From NCBI GenBank assembly GCA_023410295.1, contig JAEYPY010000096.1, forward strand, positions 1 through 9,231: a stretch of DNA of 9,231 nt, written 5' to 3'. The DNA is from Pseudomonadota bacterium. GTDB taxonomy: Bacteria; Pseudomonadota; Alphaproteobacteria; Caulobacterales; Aquidulcibacteraceae. Both the position numbers and the translations under genes were made by a program. Positions within the stretch are counted from its first letter, which is position 1, and the number at the start of each line of letters is the position of its first letter. This document shows positions 1 to 5,529 of the stretch, piece after piece. Below the pieces are notes generated by a model, which was given only the letters and a program-made list of their open reading frames with translations, searched no databases and had not been told where the DNA came from.

Positions 1-312
1 GGCCTCACCATCGAAGAGCAAGACGAAGAGCACGCGGCTCTGGATCTCGACGGCGTCTATCTCGTGCTGCTCGATCGCAGCGAGTTCGGCACGTACGTGG
101 AGAAGGTCGGCTTCCGCCCCGCGGCGCGCGGCTCGTCCGAAACCATCATCAGCTATTTCGCCGAGAGCCGCGCTGACGTTGATGCGCTAATGGCGAAGGC
201 GAAGGCGGCGGGCGCGACGATCTCGGCCGCTTCGGATGAGGACGGCGTCTATTCGGGCTACTTCACCGATCCGGACGGGCACACCTGGGAAGTGCTGTTC
301 GACCAGGAATAA
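1..312 (+). CDS. VOC (glyoxalase/bleomycin-resistance fold) family protein, 3' part
   Basis: The reading frame is open from the first base of the window, so the true start lies upstream and 103 C-terminal residues are visible. The end of the protein reads SGYFTDPDGHTWEVLFD, the typical last beta strand of VOC-superfamily proteins; the Glu of WEV is usually a metal ligand in this fold. Ahead of it lies a helix rich in Ala and Lys (DALMAKAKAAGATI), also typical of the second beta-alpha-beta-beta-beta module. VOC proteins include glyoxalases, dioxygenases and antibiotic-binding proteins, and nothing visible identifies the substrate. The gene converges on the minus-strand stress operon and ends 27 bp before a strong hairpin. 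The fold is secure; the function is unknown. Confidence 0.85.
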   Translation, partial: GLTIEEQDEEHAALDLDGVYLVLLDRSEFGTYVEKVGFRPAARGSSETIISYFAESRADVDALMAKAKAAGATISAASDEDGVYSGYFTDPDGHTWEVLFDQE

Positions 313-339
313 GCGCGCGCACAAACGCGCACGCGAAGA

Positions 340-364
340 GGGCCCGGCTATGAAAGCCGGGCCC
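340..364. terminator. hairpin terminator between convergent genes
   Basis: A perfect 10-bp inverted repeat (arms 340-349 and 355-364, GGGCCCGGCT type) encloses a 5-nt loop. It lies between the stop of the VOC gene (312) and the stop of the DUF3618 gene (393), so it could end transcription from both sides. The T-tract is weak on the plus side (GTTCTAGTTT follows) and absent on the minus side, so strength in each direction is an inference. Confidence 0.7.
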
Positions 365-392
365 GTTCTAGTTTGGTGGAGACGAGATTGTT

Positions 393-1310
393 TTAGTGGA
401 CGGCGCCGTCGCTGTTGCTGTCACGCGCGCCGCCGACACGTTCTTCGGCCATGCGCACGCCGCGCTCGGCCAAGTCCGCGCCGGTGCGCACAGCGCGGTC
501 GGCGATGCCTTGCAGGCTTTGACGTTCGCGCTCGCTGAGCGGGGTCGCGCCGCCGATCAGAGCGCCGACCGCGAAAGCGATGCCGCCGGCCGCGAGCGGG
601 GTTTCCTGATAGAAGTCCTCAGCGCGATGGCGCACGTTCGAGGCGGTTTCGCCGAGGCGATGCGCCTGGTCCTGCGCGAAGTGCGAGGCGCCTGAGGCGA
701 ACTTGCTGACGCCCGTGCCGGCGCCGTTGGCGAGCTTGCCAACGCCAGCGCCGGCGCCAGTCGCCAGCTTGCCAACACGCGAGCCGGCGCTCGACGCCAT
801 GCGGCCGACGCGCGAGCCAAGGCCGCCAGCGCGGCGGCGAATGCCTTCGACGGTTTGCGAAACGCGCGCCTTGAATTCGTGCGCAGCTTCGCCGGCCTTC
901 TGCTTCAGGTTCAGCTTGTCAGCGTAAGCTTGCTGTACGCGCTCTTCGTAGGCTTCATCGGTTTCGCCAGCTTGGCGCGGCGTATTCCAGCGGGCTTCTT
1001 CCAGCGAGTGGAAGGTGCGCTGGGTTTCCCAGTCGGACTCGCTCATGCCGCCGTTGGCGCTGGTGCTGCGGCTCTTGTTCAAGAACAGCAGCCCGATGCC
1101 AGCGGCGACGAGCAGCACGGGCAGCGGGTTGTCGCGAACCTGGCGGCCGAGATTGGAGGCGAGCTTGCCCGCTTGGCCTTGCGCAAGGCCAAGGACTTCA
1201 TCGACCATCTGGCCCGGCGAAAGCTTGCTGCCAAGTTCGTGCAGCGTGTCGTTCAAGCGGGTGCGCGAGTCATTGAGATCCGCTTCGATGCGGTCGGTTT
1301 CCATGCTCAT
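393..1310 (-). CDS. DUF3618-type membrane protein with 11-residue repeats
   Basis: 305 aa, last gene of the three-gene stress operon. The N terminus (residues 3-60, beginning METDRIEADLNDSRTRLNDTL and containing GSKLSPGQMVDEVLG) matches DUF3618 proteins. A hydrophobic segment follows at about 62-78, after the DNPLPV motif. Residues 95-150 are charged and helical. Residues 167-210 hold four tandem 11-residue repeats of the pattern [RG]VGKLAxGAGx. A second membrane segment at about 238-256 (TPLAAGGIAFAVGALIGGATP) is followed by a charged amphipathic tail. An AAGGAG at 1322-1327, 11 nt upstream, supports the first ATG over the Met two codons later. The ATG overlaps the upstream TGA (ATGA), indicating translational coupling. 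Family members are associated with the inner membrane and stress; the molecular role is unknown. Confidence 0.85.
   Translation of the reverse strand: MSMETDRIEADLNDSRTRLNDTLHELGSKLSPGQMVDEVLGLAQGQAGKLASNLGRQVRDNPLPVLLVAAGIGLLFLNKSRSTSANGGMSESDWETQRTFHSLEEARWNTPRQAGETDEAYEERVQQAYADKLNLKQKAGEAAHEFKARVSQTVEGIRRRAGGLGSRVGRMASSAGSRVGKLATGAGAGVGKLANGAGTGVSKFASGASHFAQDQAHRLGETASNVRHRAEDFYQETPLAAGGIAFAVGALIGGATPLSERERQSLQGIADRAVRTGADLAERGVRMAEERVGGARDSNSDGAVH
681..812 (-). repeat. four tandem 33-bp units encoding 11-residue repeats
   Basis: Within the DUF3618 gene, residues 167-177, 178-188, 189-199 and 200-210 read RVGRMASSAGS, RVGKLATGAGA, GVGKLANGAGT and GVSKFASGASH. The DNA units are also similar (the string AGCTTGCCAAC recurs on the plus strand near 733 and 769), so they look like recent duplications of a 33-bp unit. 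Confidence 0.8.
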
Positions 1311-1693
1311 AGCGGTGTTTTCTCCTTAATCATGCGAAGGTCGCGCGACACCTGCTCGGCCGTGCGCGGCAGAGTGATGCGATCGACTGAAATGTGGTTG
1401 AGGCCGGATTTCACGAGCAGATAGGCGAGCACGCCGCCGATGACCGCGCTGATAAGGGCGCCAACCCACATCGGCATCGCTTCGCCCAACGCATAGGCGA
1501 TGGCGAAGAGGCCGAGTGTGACGGCGGCCGCTGCGAGCGCGACGCCCATGGCTGCCCGGATGACGCCGCCGGCCATGCCCTTGACACTGTCCATCGCCTC
1601 GGCGCGCGCAAGCCGCACCTCGTTGCGCATCAGATCGGCCATTTGACTGGCGAGATCCTTGGTCAGTTCGGGAAGAGTGCGTTCACCTTGCAT
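1307..1693 (-). CDS. phage-holin-superfamily / YqjE-like inner membrane protein
   Basis: 128 aa. The amphipathic N-terminal helix (LTKDLASQMADLMRNEVRLA, residues 10-29) is typical of the Phage_holin_3_6/YqjE family. Two hydrophobic helices follow at about 44-70 and 75-95, joined by a short turn (GEAMPMW). The C-terminal stretch LPRTAEQVSRDLRMIKE is also usual in the family. Despite the name, chromosomal members next to DUF883/DUF3618 genes are not lysis genes; they belong to stress-related envelope operons. The ATG lies 3 bp after the upstream stop, with no convincing Shine-Dalgarno sequence, and the gene shares ATGA with the downstream DUF3618 gene, so translation is probably coupled across the operon. 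Confidence 0.85.
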   Translation of the reverse strand: MQGERTLPELTKDLASQMADLMRNEVRLARAEAMDSVKGMAGGVIRAAMGVALAAAAVTLGLFAIAYALGEAMPMWVGALISAVIGGVLAYLLVKSGLNHISVDRITLPRTAEQVSRDLRMIKEKTPL

Positions 1694-1696
1694 GAC

Positions 1697-2161
1697 TTAA
1701 AGGCCCGGCGTTGGCGATGTGTAGGGATTGTAGGTGTCGGTGGAATTGTCCTCGTTGGCCGCTTCGAGCGCGGTCTTGCCGACGCGGGCGAGGGCAAAGC
1801 CGAGCAAGGCGCTGACGCCGAGGAAAATAATCGGCTGACGGCGCGCGAAGCTGTTGAGGTCGTTCAGCGTGTTCGAGAGATCGCCAGACGCGAGCGCCGA
1901 CGTCGTCTTCTCGATGGTTTCCGCGGATTTGCGCAGCACCGTGCCGATCAGCGGGCTTTCGCCTTCGACATCGCCGGCCGCGCGGTAGAGCGCAGAGGTG
2001 GCGGTTTGCGCGGTTTGCGCGACGGTGTCGCGGCCTTGGCGCACGCGCTCAGTCGCTGCTTCCTTGCCGCGTTCCAGCAGCGTGGAGGCGGAGTCTTTGA
2101 TGCGTCGCGCGGATTCAGCCGGCGTCGTGTCGGCGCCGGGCGCACCAGTGGAATTGTCCAT
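1697..2161 (-). CDS. YqjD/nutrient-deprivation-like single-span membrane protein
   Basis: 154 aa, first gene of the stress operon. The N-terminal 100 residues are hydrophilic and helical (RRIKDSASTLLERGKEAATERVRQ and the following TAQTATSAL stretch). One hydrophobic helix follows at about 109-126, introduced by FARRQPIIFLG, with a short acidic, Tyr/Pro-rich tail. This layout resembles YqjD/ElaB (DUF883) and rhizobial 'nutrient deprivation-induced' proteins, which anchor in the inner membrane by a C-terminal helix and in E. coli YqjD associate with ribosomes; that activity is not shown here. The frame stays open upstream to 2257, but AAGGAG at 2169-2174, 7 nt before the ATG at 2161, and the sigma-EcfG promoter inside the longer version fix the start. 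Confidence 0.8.
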   Translation of the reverse strand: MDNSTGAPGADTTPAESARRIKDSASTLLERGKEAATERVRQGRDTVAQTAQTATSALYRAAGDVEGESPLIGTVLRKSAETIEKTTSALASGDLSNTLNDLNSFARRQPIIFLGVSALLGFALARVGKTALEAANEDNSTDTYNPYTSPTPGL

Positions 2162-2189
2162 GGTTCGTCTCCTTGTTGAATGGTGATGG

Positions 2190-2214
2190 AACGCCGCTTG
2201 TCCAGCGCCGTTCC
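2190..2214 (-). promoter_or_regulatory. sigma-EcfG (general stress) promoter of the membrane-protein operon
   Basis: On the minus strand the sequence reads GGAAC (2214-2210), 16 nt, then CGTT (2193-2190). This is an exact match to the alphaproteobacterial EcfG/SigT consensus GGAAC-N16/17-CGTT. The -10 element ends 28 nt before the ATG at 2161, leaving a short leader with the Shine-Dalgarno sequence inside it. Confidence 0.75.
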
Positions 2215-2224
2215 GCGCTGGAAC

Positions 2225-2266
2225 CGCTGATCGCAAAAAAATATCAGCGTACCGCAAGCTTTGCGG
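2225..2266 (-). terminator. possible terminator downstream of udgX
   Basis: Seven bases after the udgX stop there is a 6-bp inverted repeat CCGCAA/TTGCGG (2252-2257 with 2261-2266). A run of seven T on the minus strand follows (2241-2235), within the loop of a second 7-bp inverted repeat CGCTGAT/ATCAGCG (2225-2231 with 2243-2249). The T run begins 10 nt after the first stem, so it is not a textbook terminator. It does separate the repair operon from the downstream stress promoter. Confidence 0.4.
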
Positions 2267-2272
2267 CGCGGC

Positions 2273-3772
2273 TTACATCGCTGACAGGGAAACGCGCGAG
2301 GCGAGGTTTAGTGCGGCGGTGTGCGCGGATTTGAGATCGCTCACGAAGCGCGCGAATTGTTCCTTCTTTGCGGCTTCATTCGGCAGGCGCAGCAGATACG
2401 ATGGGTGCACTGTCGCGCGTAGCGGCGCGCCGTCGCGCGTAACGAGATCGCGCCCGCGCGCGCGTTCGAGCGAACCTTGGTAATCGCTGAGCGAGGTGAG
2501 CGCCGTAACGCCGAGCGCCAGGACGAGGCGCGGTTTGGCGAGCTTGAGTTCGTGCGCCAGCCACCAGCGGCAGGTTTCGATTTCGCCGACATTGGGGCGT
2601 TGATGAATCCGTCGCTTACCGCGCGGAGCATGCTTGAAGTGCTTGACCGCGTTGGTGATGAAAAGCGCGCTACGGTCGAGGCCGGCTTCGGCGAGCGCGC
2701 GGTTCAGAACTTGGCCGGCGGGGCCGATGAAAGCGCGCCCGGCGAGATCCTCCTGATCGCCCGGCTGTTCGCCGACCAGCGCCAGCAACGCTTCGGCCGG
2801 GCCTTCGCTCGGAACCGCTTGCGTCGCGTCGCGCCAGAGCGGGCAGGCGCGGCACGCGCTGAGCGCTTTGTTGAGTTGCTCGATATCGGCGGGTTCAGCT
2901 TTGCGCATGGCGATCGCGGCGAGGTCTGGCGGGACGCCTTCGGGCGCGATGGCGGCTGCGGCGGCGCCGGCGCGCTTACGCGGAACGGTGGGCGCGGCTT
3001 CGACCATGGCTTCGGTGCGCGTGGAGGCGGCGCGGATGAGCTCGGGAATGCGCTCGGCTTCGGGCAGGTTGCGCCAATAATGCTTGGGCATCTCTCGCTG
3101 CATCGCCTGCACCTTGAGGCGCGCGGGGTTGAACATGCTCTCGTAGTAGATGCGCCAATCATCATCGCGGGCGTCATCGGCCGGGACATCGCTACGCTTG
3201 CCGCCGGGGCCGAAGCTGAGGCGTTCGCCATCCCAGTGCGCGCTCGCTTCCGGCGTGACGATCGACCAGCGCATGCCGGCGAAGCGGCGGACGAAGAAGT
3301 CGGCGGTTTCGCGCAGAATGTGGTGCTGTGGTTCGAACCAGGCGACGTAGCGCGGGCCGTCGTCGGTGGCGATCTCCTTGAAGCGCACGAAGGCGTGCAT
3401 CTTGTGTTCATCGCGGCGCACGGCTTTGGCGAGCGCGTTGAGCTTGATGATGTCCGGATCGGCGGCGTCCTGCAGGAGATGGCGATTGGATTGCAGGCGC
3501 CAGAGCACGCGGTAGAGCAGCGTGAAGCGCTCGGGATCGCGGTGCAGGATGGCTTTGCGCGCGAGATCGAGGAAGGCGCTCGGAACGTTATGGACCGCCG
3601 GCAATCCTGGTGCGGCTTGAGCAGCGCATGCCGGCGAGACGCCGGCGGTCCATAGGGACTGCGCGTCGTCCCAAAGCACTTGATCGGGCGCTACGCCCGC
3701 GCGCAAGAGTTCGCGCGCTTTGGTGCGCCAATCTTCGAATGTGGGGATCGCCGGCAGGTTGGCGGCGATCAC
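2273..3772 (-). CDS. udgX: DUF4130-UdgX fusion, uracil-DNA-binding glycosylase-family protein
   Basis: 499 aa. Residues about 63-250 form the DUF4130 domain (HRDPERFTLLYRVLWRL, DEHKMHAFVRFKE, WFEPQHHIL, YYESMFNPARLK). After an Ala/Pro linker, residues about 295-485 are a UdgX domain: CRACPL (307-312), motif GEQPGDQED (334-342), the UdgX-specific loop GKRRIH (385-390) and HPSYLLR (456-462). In characterised UdgX the His of KRRIH forms a covalent bond with the sugar after uracil removal; H390 is the equivalent here. C307, C310 and C401 fit Fe-S ligands of UDG family 4/5-like enzymes; I see no obvious fourth Cys. The GTG start overlaps the TGA of the radical SAM gene (GTGA), which fits domain length; the longer frame to 3880 only overlaps that gene. 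Residues 41-62 come from a palindromic insertion. Confidence 0.92.
   Translation of the reverse strand: MIAANLPAIPTFEDWRTKARELLRAGVAPDQVLWDDAQSLWTAGVSPACAAQAAPGLPAVHNVPSAFLDLARKAILHRDPERFTLLYRVLWRLQSNRHLLQDAADPDIIKLNALAKAVRRDEHKMHAFVRFKEIATDDGPRYVAWFEPQHHILRETADFFVRRFAGMRWSIVTPEASAHWDGERLSFGPGGKRSDVPADDARDDDWRIYYESMFNPARLKVQAMQREMPKHYWRNLPEAERIPELIRAASTRTEAMVEAAPTVPRKRAGAAAAAIAPEGVPPDLAAIAMRKAEPADIEQLNKALSACRACPLWRDATQAVPSEGPAEALLALVGEQPGDQEDLAGRAFIGPAGQVLNRALAEAGLDRSALFITNAVKHFKHAPRGKRRIHQRPNVGEIETCRWWLAHELKLAKPRLVLALGVTALTSLSDYQGSLERARGRDLVTRDGAPLRATVHPSYLLRLPNEAAKKEQFARFVSDLKSAHTAALNLASRVSLSAM
3589..3654. repeat. 66-bp REP-like palindromic element inside udgX
   Basis: Perfect 14-bp inverted repeats TATGGACCGCCGGC (3589-3602) and its complement (3641-3654) bound a 38-bp core. 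The core joins the right arm in a second hairpin, GCCGGC-GAGAC-GCCGGC (3630-3646). The element is 66 bp, a multiple of three, and on the minus strand encodes WTAGVSPACAAQAAPGLPAVHN within UdgX without breaking the frame. No second copy is visible in this window. Confidence 0.75.
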
Positions 3773-4980
3773 GTGAAGAGATCGAGCTGTTGCGCTGGCG
3801 ACGTCAGCTTGGCGCGGAGATTGGCGGCGTCGGCTTGCGCGAGCGGGCGCCAGTCGCGCGTGATGATGAAGGGGCGGCACTTTTCGAGGGAGCGCGTGAG
3901 GCGCTGGATGTCGTCGAGGCCCAGCGTGCGCTGGCGACGGGCGACAATGATCTTGTCGACGGTTTTGACGCCGAGCCCCGGCACGCGCAGCAGCATCTCG
4001 CGGTCGGCGCGGTTGACGTCCACAGGAAAGGCGTCGCGGTGGGCGAGCGCCCAGGCGAGCTTGGGATCGATGGCGAGATCGAGGAGGCCATCAGCGCCGG
4101 TGACGATTTCGTCGGCGCTGAATTTGTAGAAGCGCATCATCCAGTCGGCTTGATAGAGCCGGTGTTCGCGCATGAGCGGCGCCGCTTGCGATGGGAGGCG
4201 CGCGCTTGAGTCCGGGATCGGGCTGAATGCGGAATAATAGACGCGCTTCAGGGCGTAGGAGCCGTAGAGCGCTTTGCTGGCGGCGAGGATGTCGCGGTCG
4301 CTGGCGCCATCGGCGCCGACGATCATTTGCGTCGACTGACCCGCGGGCGCGAAGGCGGGCGCGTTCCTTTCGCCGCCTTCTTCGATGCCGAGGCGCACGC
4401 GAGCCATGGATTTGCGGATGGTGTCGCTGCGCTTTTCCGGCGCGAGCAGCTGCAGCGTGTCCTCGCGCGGCAGCTCAACATTAACCGAGACGCGATCGGC
4501 ATAAGCGCCAGCGGCGCCGATGAGCTCGGGCGAAGCGCCGGCGATCAGCTTCAAGTGGATGTAGCCGGCGAAGGCGTGCTCTTCGCGCAAGTTTTTCGCG
4601 ACGCGCACCATCTCTTCCATCGTTTCGTCGTGCGACTTGATGATGCCGGAGGAGAGAAAGAGGCCTTCGATGTAGTTGCGCTTGTAGAAGTCGAGCGTCA
4701 GTTGGACGACTTCATCCACCGTGAACTTAGCGCGCGGCACGTTGGAGGAGCGCCGGTTGATGCAATAGGCGCAGTCGTAGAGGCACTGGTTGGTCAGCAG
4801 GATCTTGAGCAGCGACACGCAGCGTCCGTCGGGCGTGTAGGAATGGCAGATGCCGCTGCCTTCGTTGGAGCCAATGCCGCGGCTGGCCAGGCTGTCGCGC
4901 TTTTTGCCGCCGCTCGAGGAGCAGGACGCGTCGTACTTGGCCGCGTCGGCCAGGATGCGGAGCTTGTCGCGGAGCAGCAT
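3769..4980 (-). CDS. putative DNA modification/repair radical SAM protein (UdgX-linked)
   Basis: 403 aa, matching the radical SAM family that travels with UdgX (TIGR03916 type). The [4Fe-4S]-SAM motif is C66-LYD-C70-AY-C73 within LLTNQCLYDCAYCINRR. The N terminus has three further cysteines in family-typical settings (KYDASC, C20; GICHSYTPDGRC, C45 and C54), which might bind another cluster. The central region holds a radical SAM barrel (FLSSGII, YIHLKLIAG, RVSVNVELP). Residues about 323-348 (NRADREMLLRVPGLGVKTVDKI) are a helix-hairpin-helix DNA-binding motif. The protein ends QLDLFT, a consensus sliding-clamp-binding motif. The ATG at 4980 is chosen because the conserved family start MLLRDKLRILADAAKYDAS lies there; the frame continues upstream only into tRNA-Trp. 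No good Shine-Dalgarno sequence precedes it. Substrate and reaction are unknown. Confidence 0.9.
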   Translation of the reverse strand: MLLRDKLRILADAAKYDASCSSSGGKKRDSLASRGIGSNEGSGICHSYTPDGRCVSLLKILLTNQCLYDCAYCINRRSSNVPRAKFTVDEVVQLTLDFYKRNYIEGLFLSSGIIKSHDETMEEMVRVAKNLREEHAFAGYIHLKLIAGASPELIGAAGAYADRVSVNVELPREDTLQLLAPEKRSDTIRKSMARVRLGIEEGGERNAPAFAPAGQSTQMIVGADGASDRDILAASKALYGSYALKRVYYSAFSPIPDSSARLPSQAAPLMREHRLYQADWMMRFYKFSADEIVTGADGLLDLAIDPKLAWALAHRDAFPVDVNRADREMLLRVPGLGVKTVDKIIVARRQRTLGLDDIQRLTRSLEKCRPFIITRDWRPLAQADAANLRAKLTSPAQQLDLFT

Positions 4981-4984
4981 GAGC

Positions 4985-4999
4985 GTTCTACTTATGTTC
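4985..4999. promoter_or_regulatory. LexA (SOS) box of the radical SAM-udgX operon
   Basis: GTTC-TACTTAT-GTTC is a perfect match to the alphaproteobacterial LexA operator GTTC-N7-GTTC. It lies 4 bp upstream of the radical SAM start codon and covers the predicted -10 element, a position suited to repression by LexA. Confidence 0.8.
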
Positions 5000-5017
5000 T
5001 TACGCCCGGGCTGGCAA
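4989..5017 (-). promoter_or_regulatory. predicted sigma-70-type promoter, probably leaderless
   Basis: On the minus strand TTGCCA (5017-5012) is followed after 17 nt by TAAGTA (4994-4989). Only 8 nt separate the -10 element from the A of the ATG, so transcription would begin at or next to the start codon. That fits the lack of a Shine-Dalgarno sequence. The -10 match is moderate. Confidence 0.45.
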
Positions 5018-5156
5018 TTTGGATCAGCAGTTGCGCTTGCCGGTGGGGCTCCGCTGGGGCATAAGCCCCGGCTTGGACCGGCGCGCGAGAAGGCGCGGCC
5101 GTATTCTCCGCCATGCCCAGCGACTAAGCCGCCCGGGAGCGCGGAGAGGGCGGTAT

Positions 5157-5232
5157 AGGAGTTTAGCTCAGCTGGTAGAGCATCGGTCTCCAAAACCGAG
5201 GGTCGGGGGTTCGAGTCCCTCAACTCCTGCCA
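5157..5232 (+). tRNA. tRNA-Trp (CCA anticodon)
   Basis: A complete 76-nt cloverleaf. The acceptor stem AGGAGTT (5157-5163) pairs with AACTCCT (5222-5228), followed by discriminator G and an encoded CCA (5230-5232). The D arm is AGCTCAGCTGGTAGAGC. The anticodon stem TCGGT/ACCGA (5183-5187, 5195-5199) holds the loop CTCCAAA with anticodon CCA at 5190-5192. The T arm contains GTTCGAGTC. tRNA-Trp directly before secE-nusG is a common bacterial order. Confidence 0.97.
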
Positions 5233-5233
5233 C

Positions 5234-5249
5234 GCCCGCCTTGGCGGGC
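5234..5249 (+). other. hairpin between tRNA-Trp and secE
   Basis: The inverted repeat GCCCGCC/GGCGGGC (5234-5240, 5243-5249) starts right after the tRNA CCA end. No T-tract follows, so it looks more like a processing or attenuating structure than a full terminator, and read-through into secE is likely. Confidence 0.4.
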
Positions 5250-5294
5250 ACGACACGCCGGGCCATGTGAAGCGCGAAGGAAACGAAGACAGCA

Positions 5295-5525
5295 ATGAGC
5301 GACCAGGCCGATCAGGACTCAGAACCACGGCGCCGCGGCGGGCCTTTCCGCTTTTGGGGCGAGGTGCGCGCCGAGGGGCGCAAGGTCACCTGGGCGACGC
5401 GTGAGGAAGTGACGGTCTCGACCATCATGGTGCTGATCTTCGGCGTCACGGCGGCGATCTTCTTCTTCCTCGTGGATTCCATCCTGCGCATCCTCATCAG
5501 TCTTCTCTTGGGTTTCGGTGGTTAG
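5295..5525 (+). CDS. secE: preprotein translocase subunit SecE
   Basis: 76 aa, the short single-span form common outside enteric bacteria. A hydrophilic N terminus with PFRFWGEVRAEGRKVTW (residues 17-33) carries the family signature ExRKVTW before the amphipathic helix. One membrane helix follows at about 41-70 (STIMVLIFGVTAAIFFFLVD). SecE clamps SecY in the SecYEG inner-membrane channel. The ATG is preceded by a GAAGGAAA stretch (5276-5283), rather far from the start; no better start lies nearby. tRNA-Trp lies 62 bp upstream and nusG starts 4 bp after the stop, as in most bacteria. Confidence 0.95.
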   Translation: MSDQADQDSEPRRRGGPFRFWGEVRAEGRKVTWATREEVTVSTIMVLIFGVTAAIFFFLVDSILRILISLLLGFGG

Positions 5526-5529
5526 GGTC

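Noticed and set aside
1307..1693. Holin-like protein suggesting a prophage
   Set aside because: It sits in a DUF883/DUF3618-type chromosomal stress operon with a sigma-EcfG promoter; there are no other phage genes, integrase or att repeats nearby.
2477..3655. Long plus-strand open frame (392 codons) opposite udgX
   Set aside because: It is antisense to a clearly conserved gene, has GC-driven composition and shows no recognisable domain; long antisense frames are expected at this GC content.
4327..5064. Plus-strand open frame of 245 codons opposite the radical SAM gene
   Set aside because: It mirrors the conserved radical SAM codons on the other strand and has no domain of its own.
5037..5065. 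TTGCCG-N17-CATAAG as the tRNA-Trp promoter
   Set aside because: The spacing is right but both boxes match poorly, the -10 overlaps a GGGGC/GCCCC hairpin, and the start would be about 90 nt from the tRNA; too weak to annotate.
4981..5328. Upstream extension of the radical SAM gene to a start at 5328
   Set aside because: The extension would run antisense through the tRNA-Trp gene and the start of secE; the conserved protein begins at the Met at 4980, right after the LexA box.
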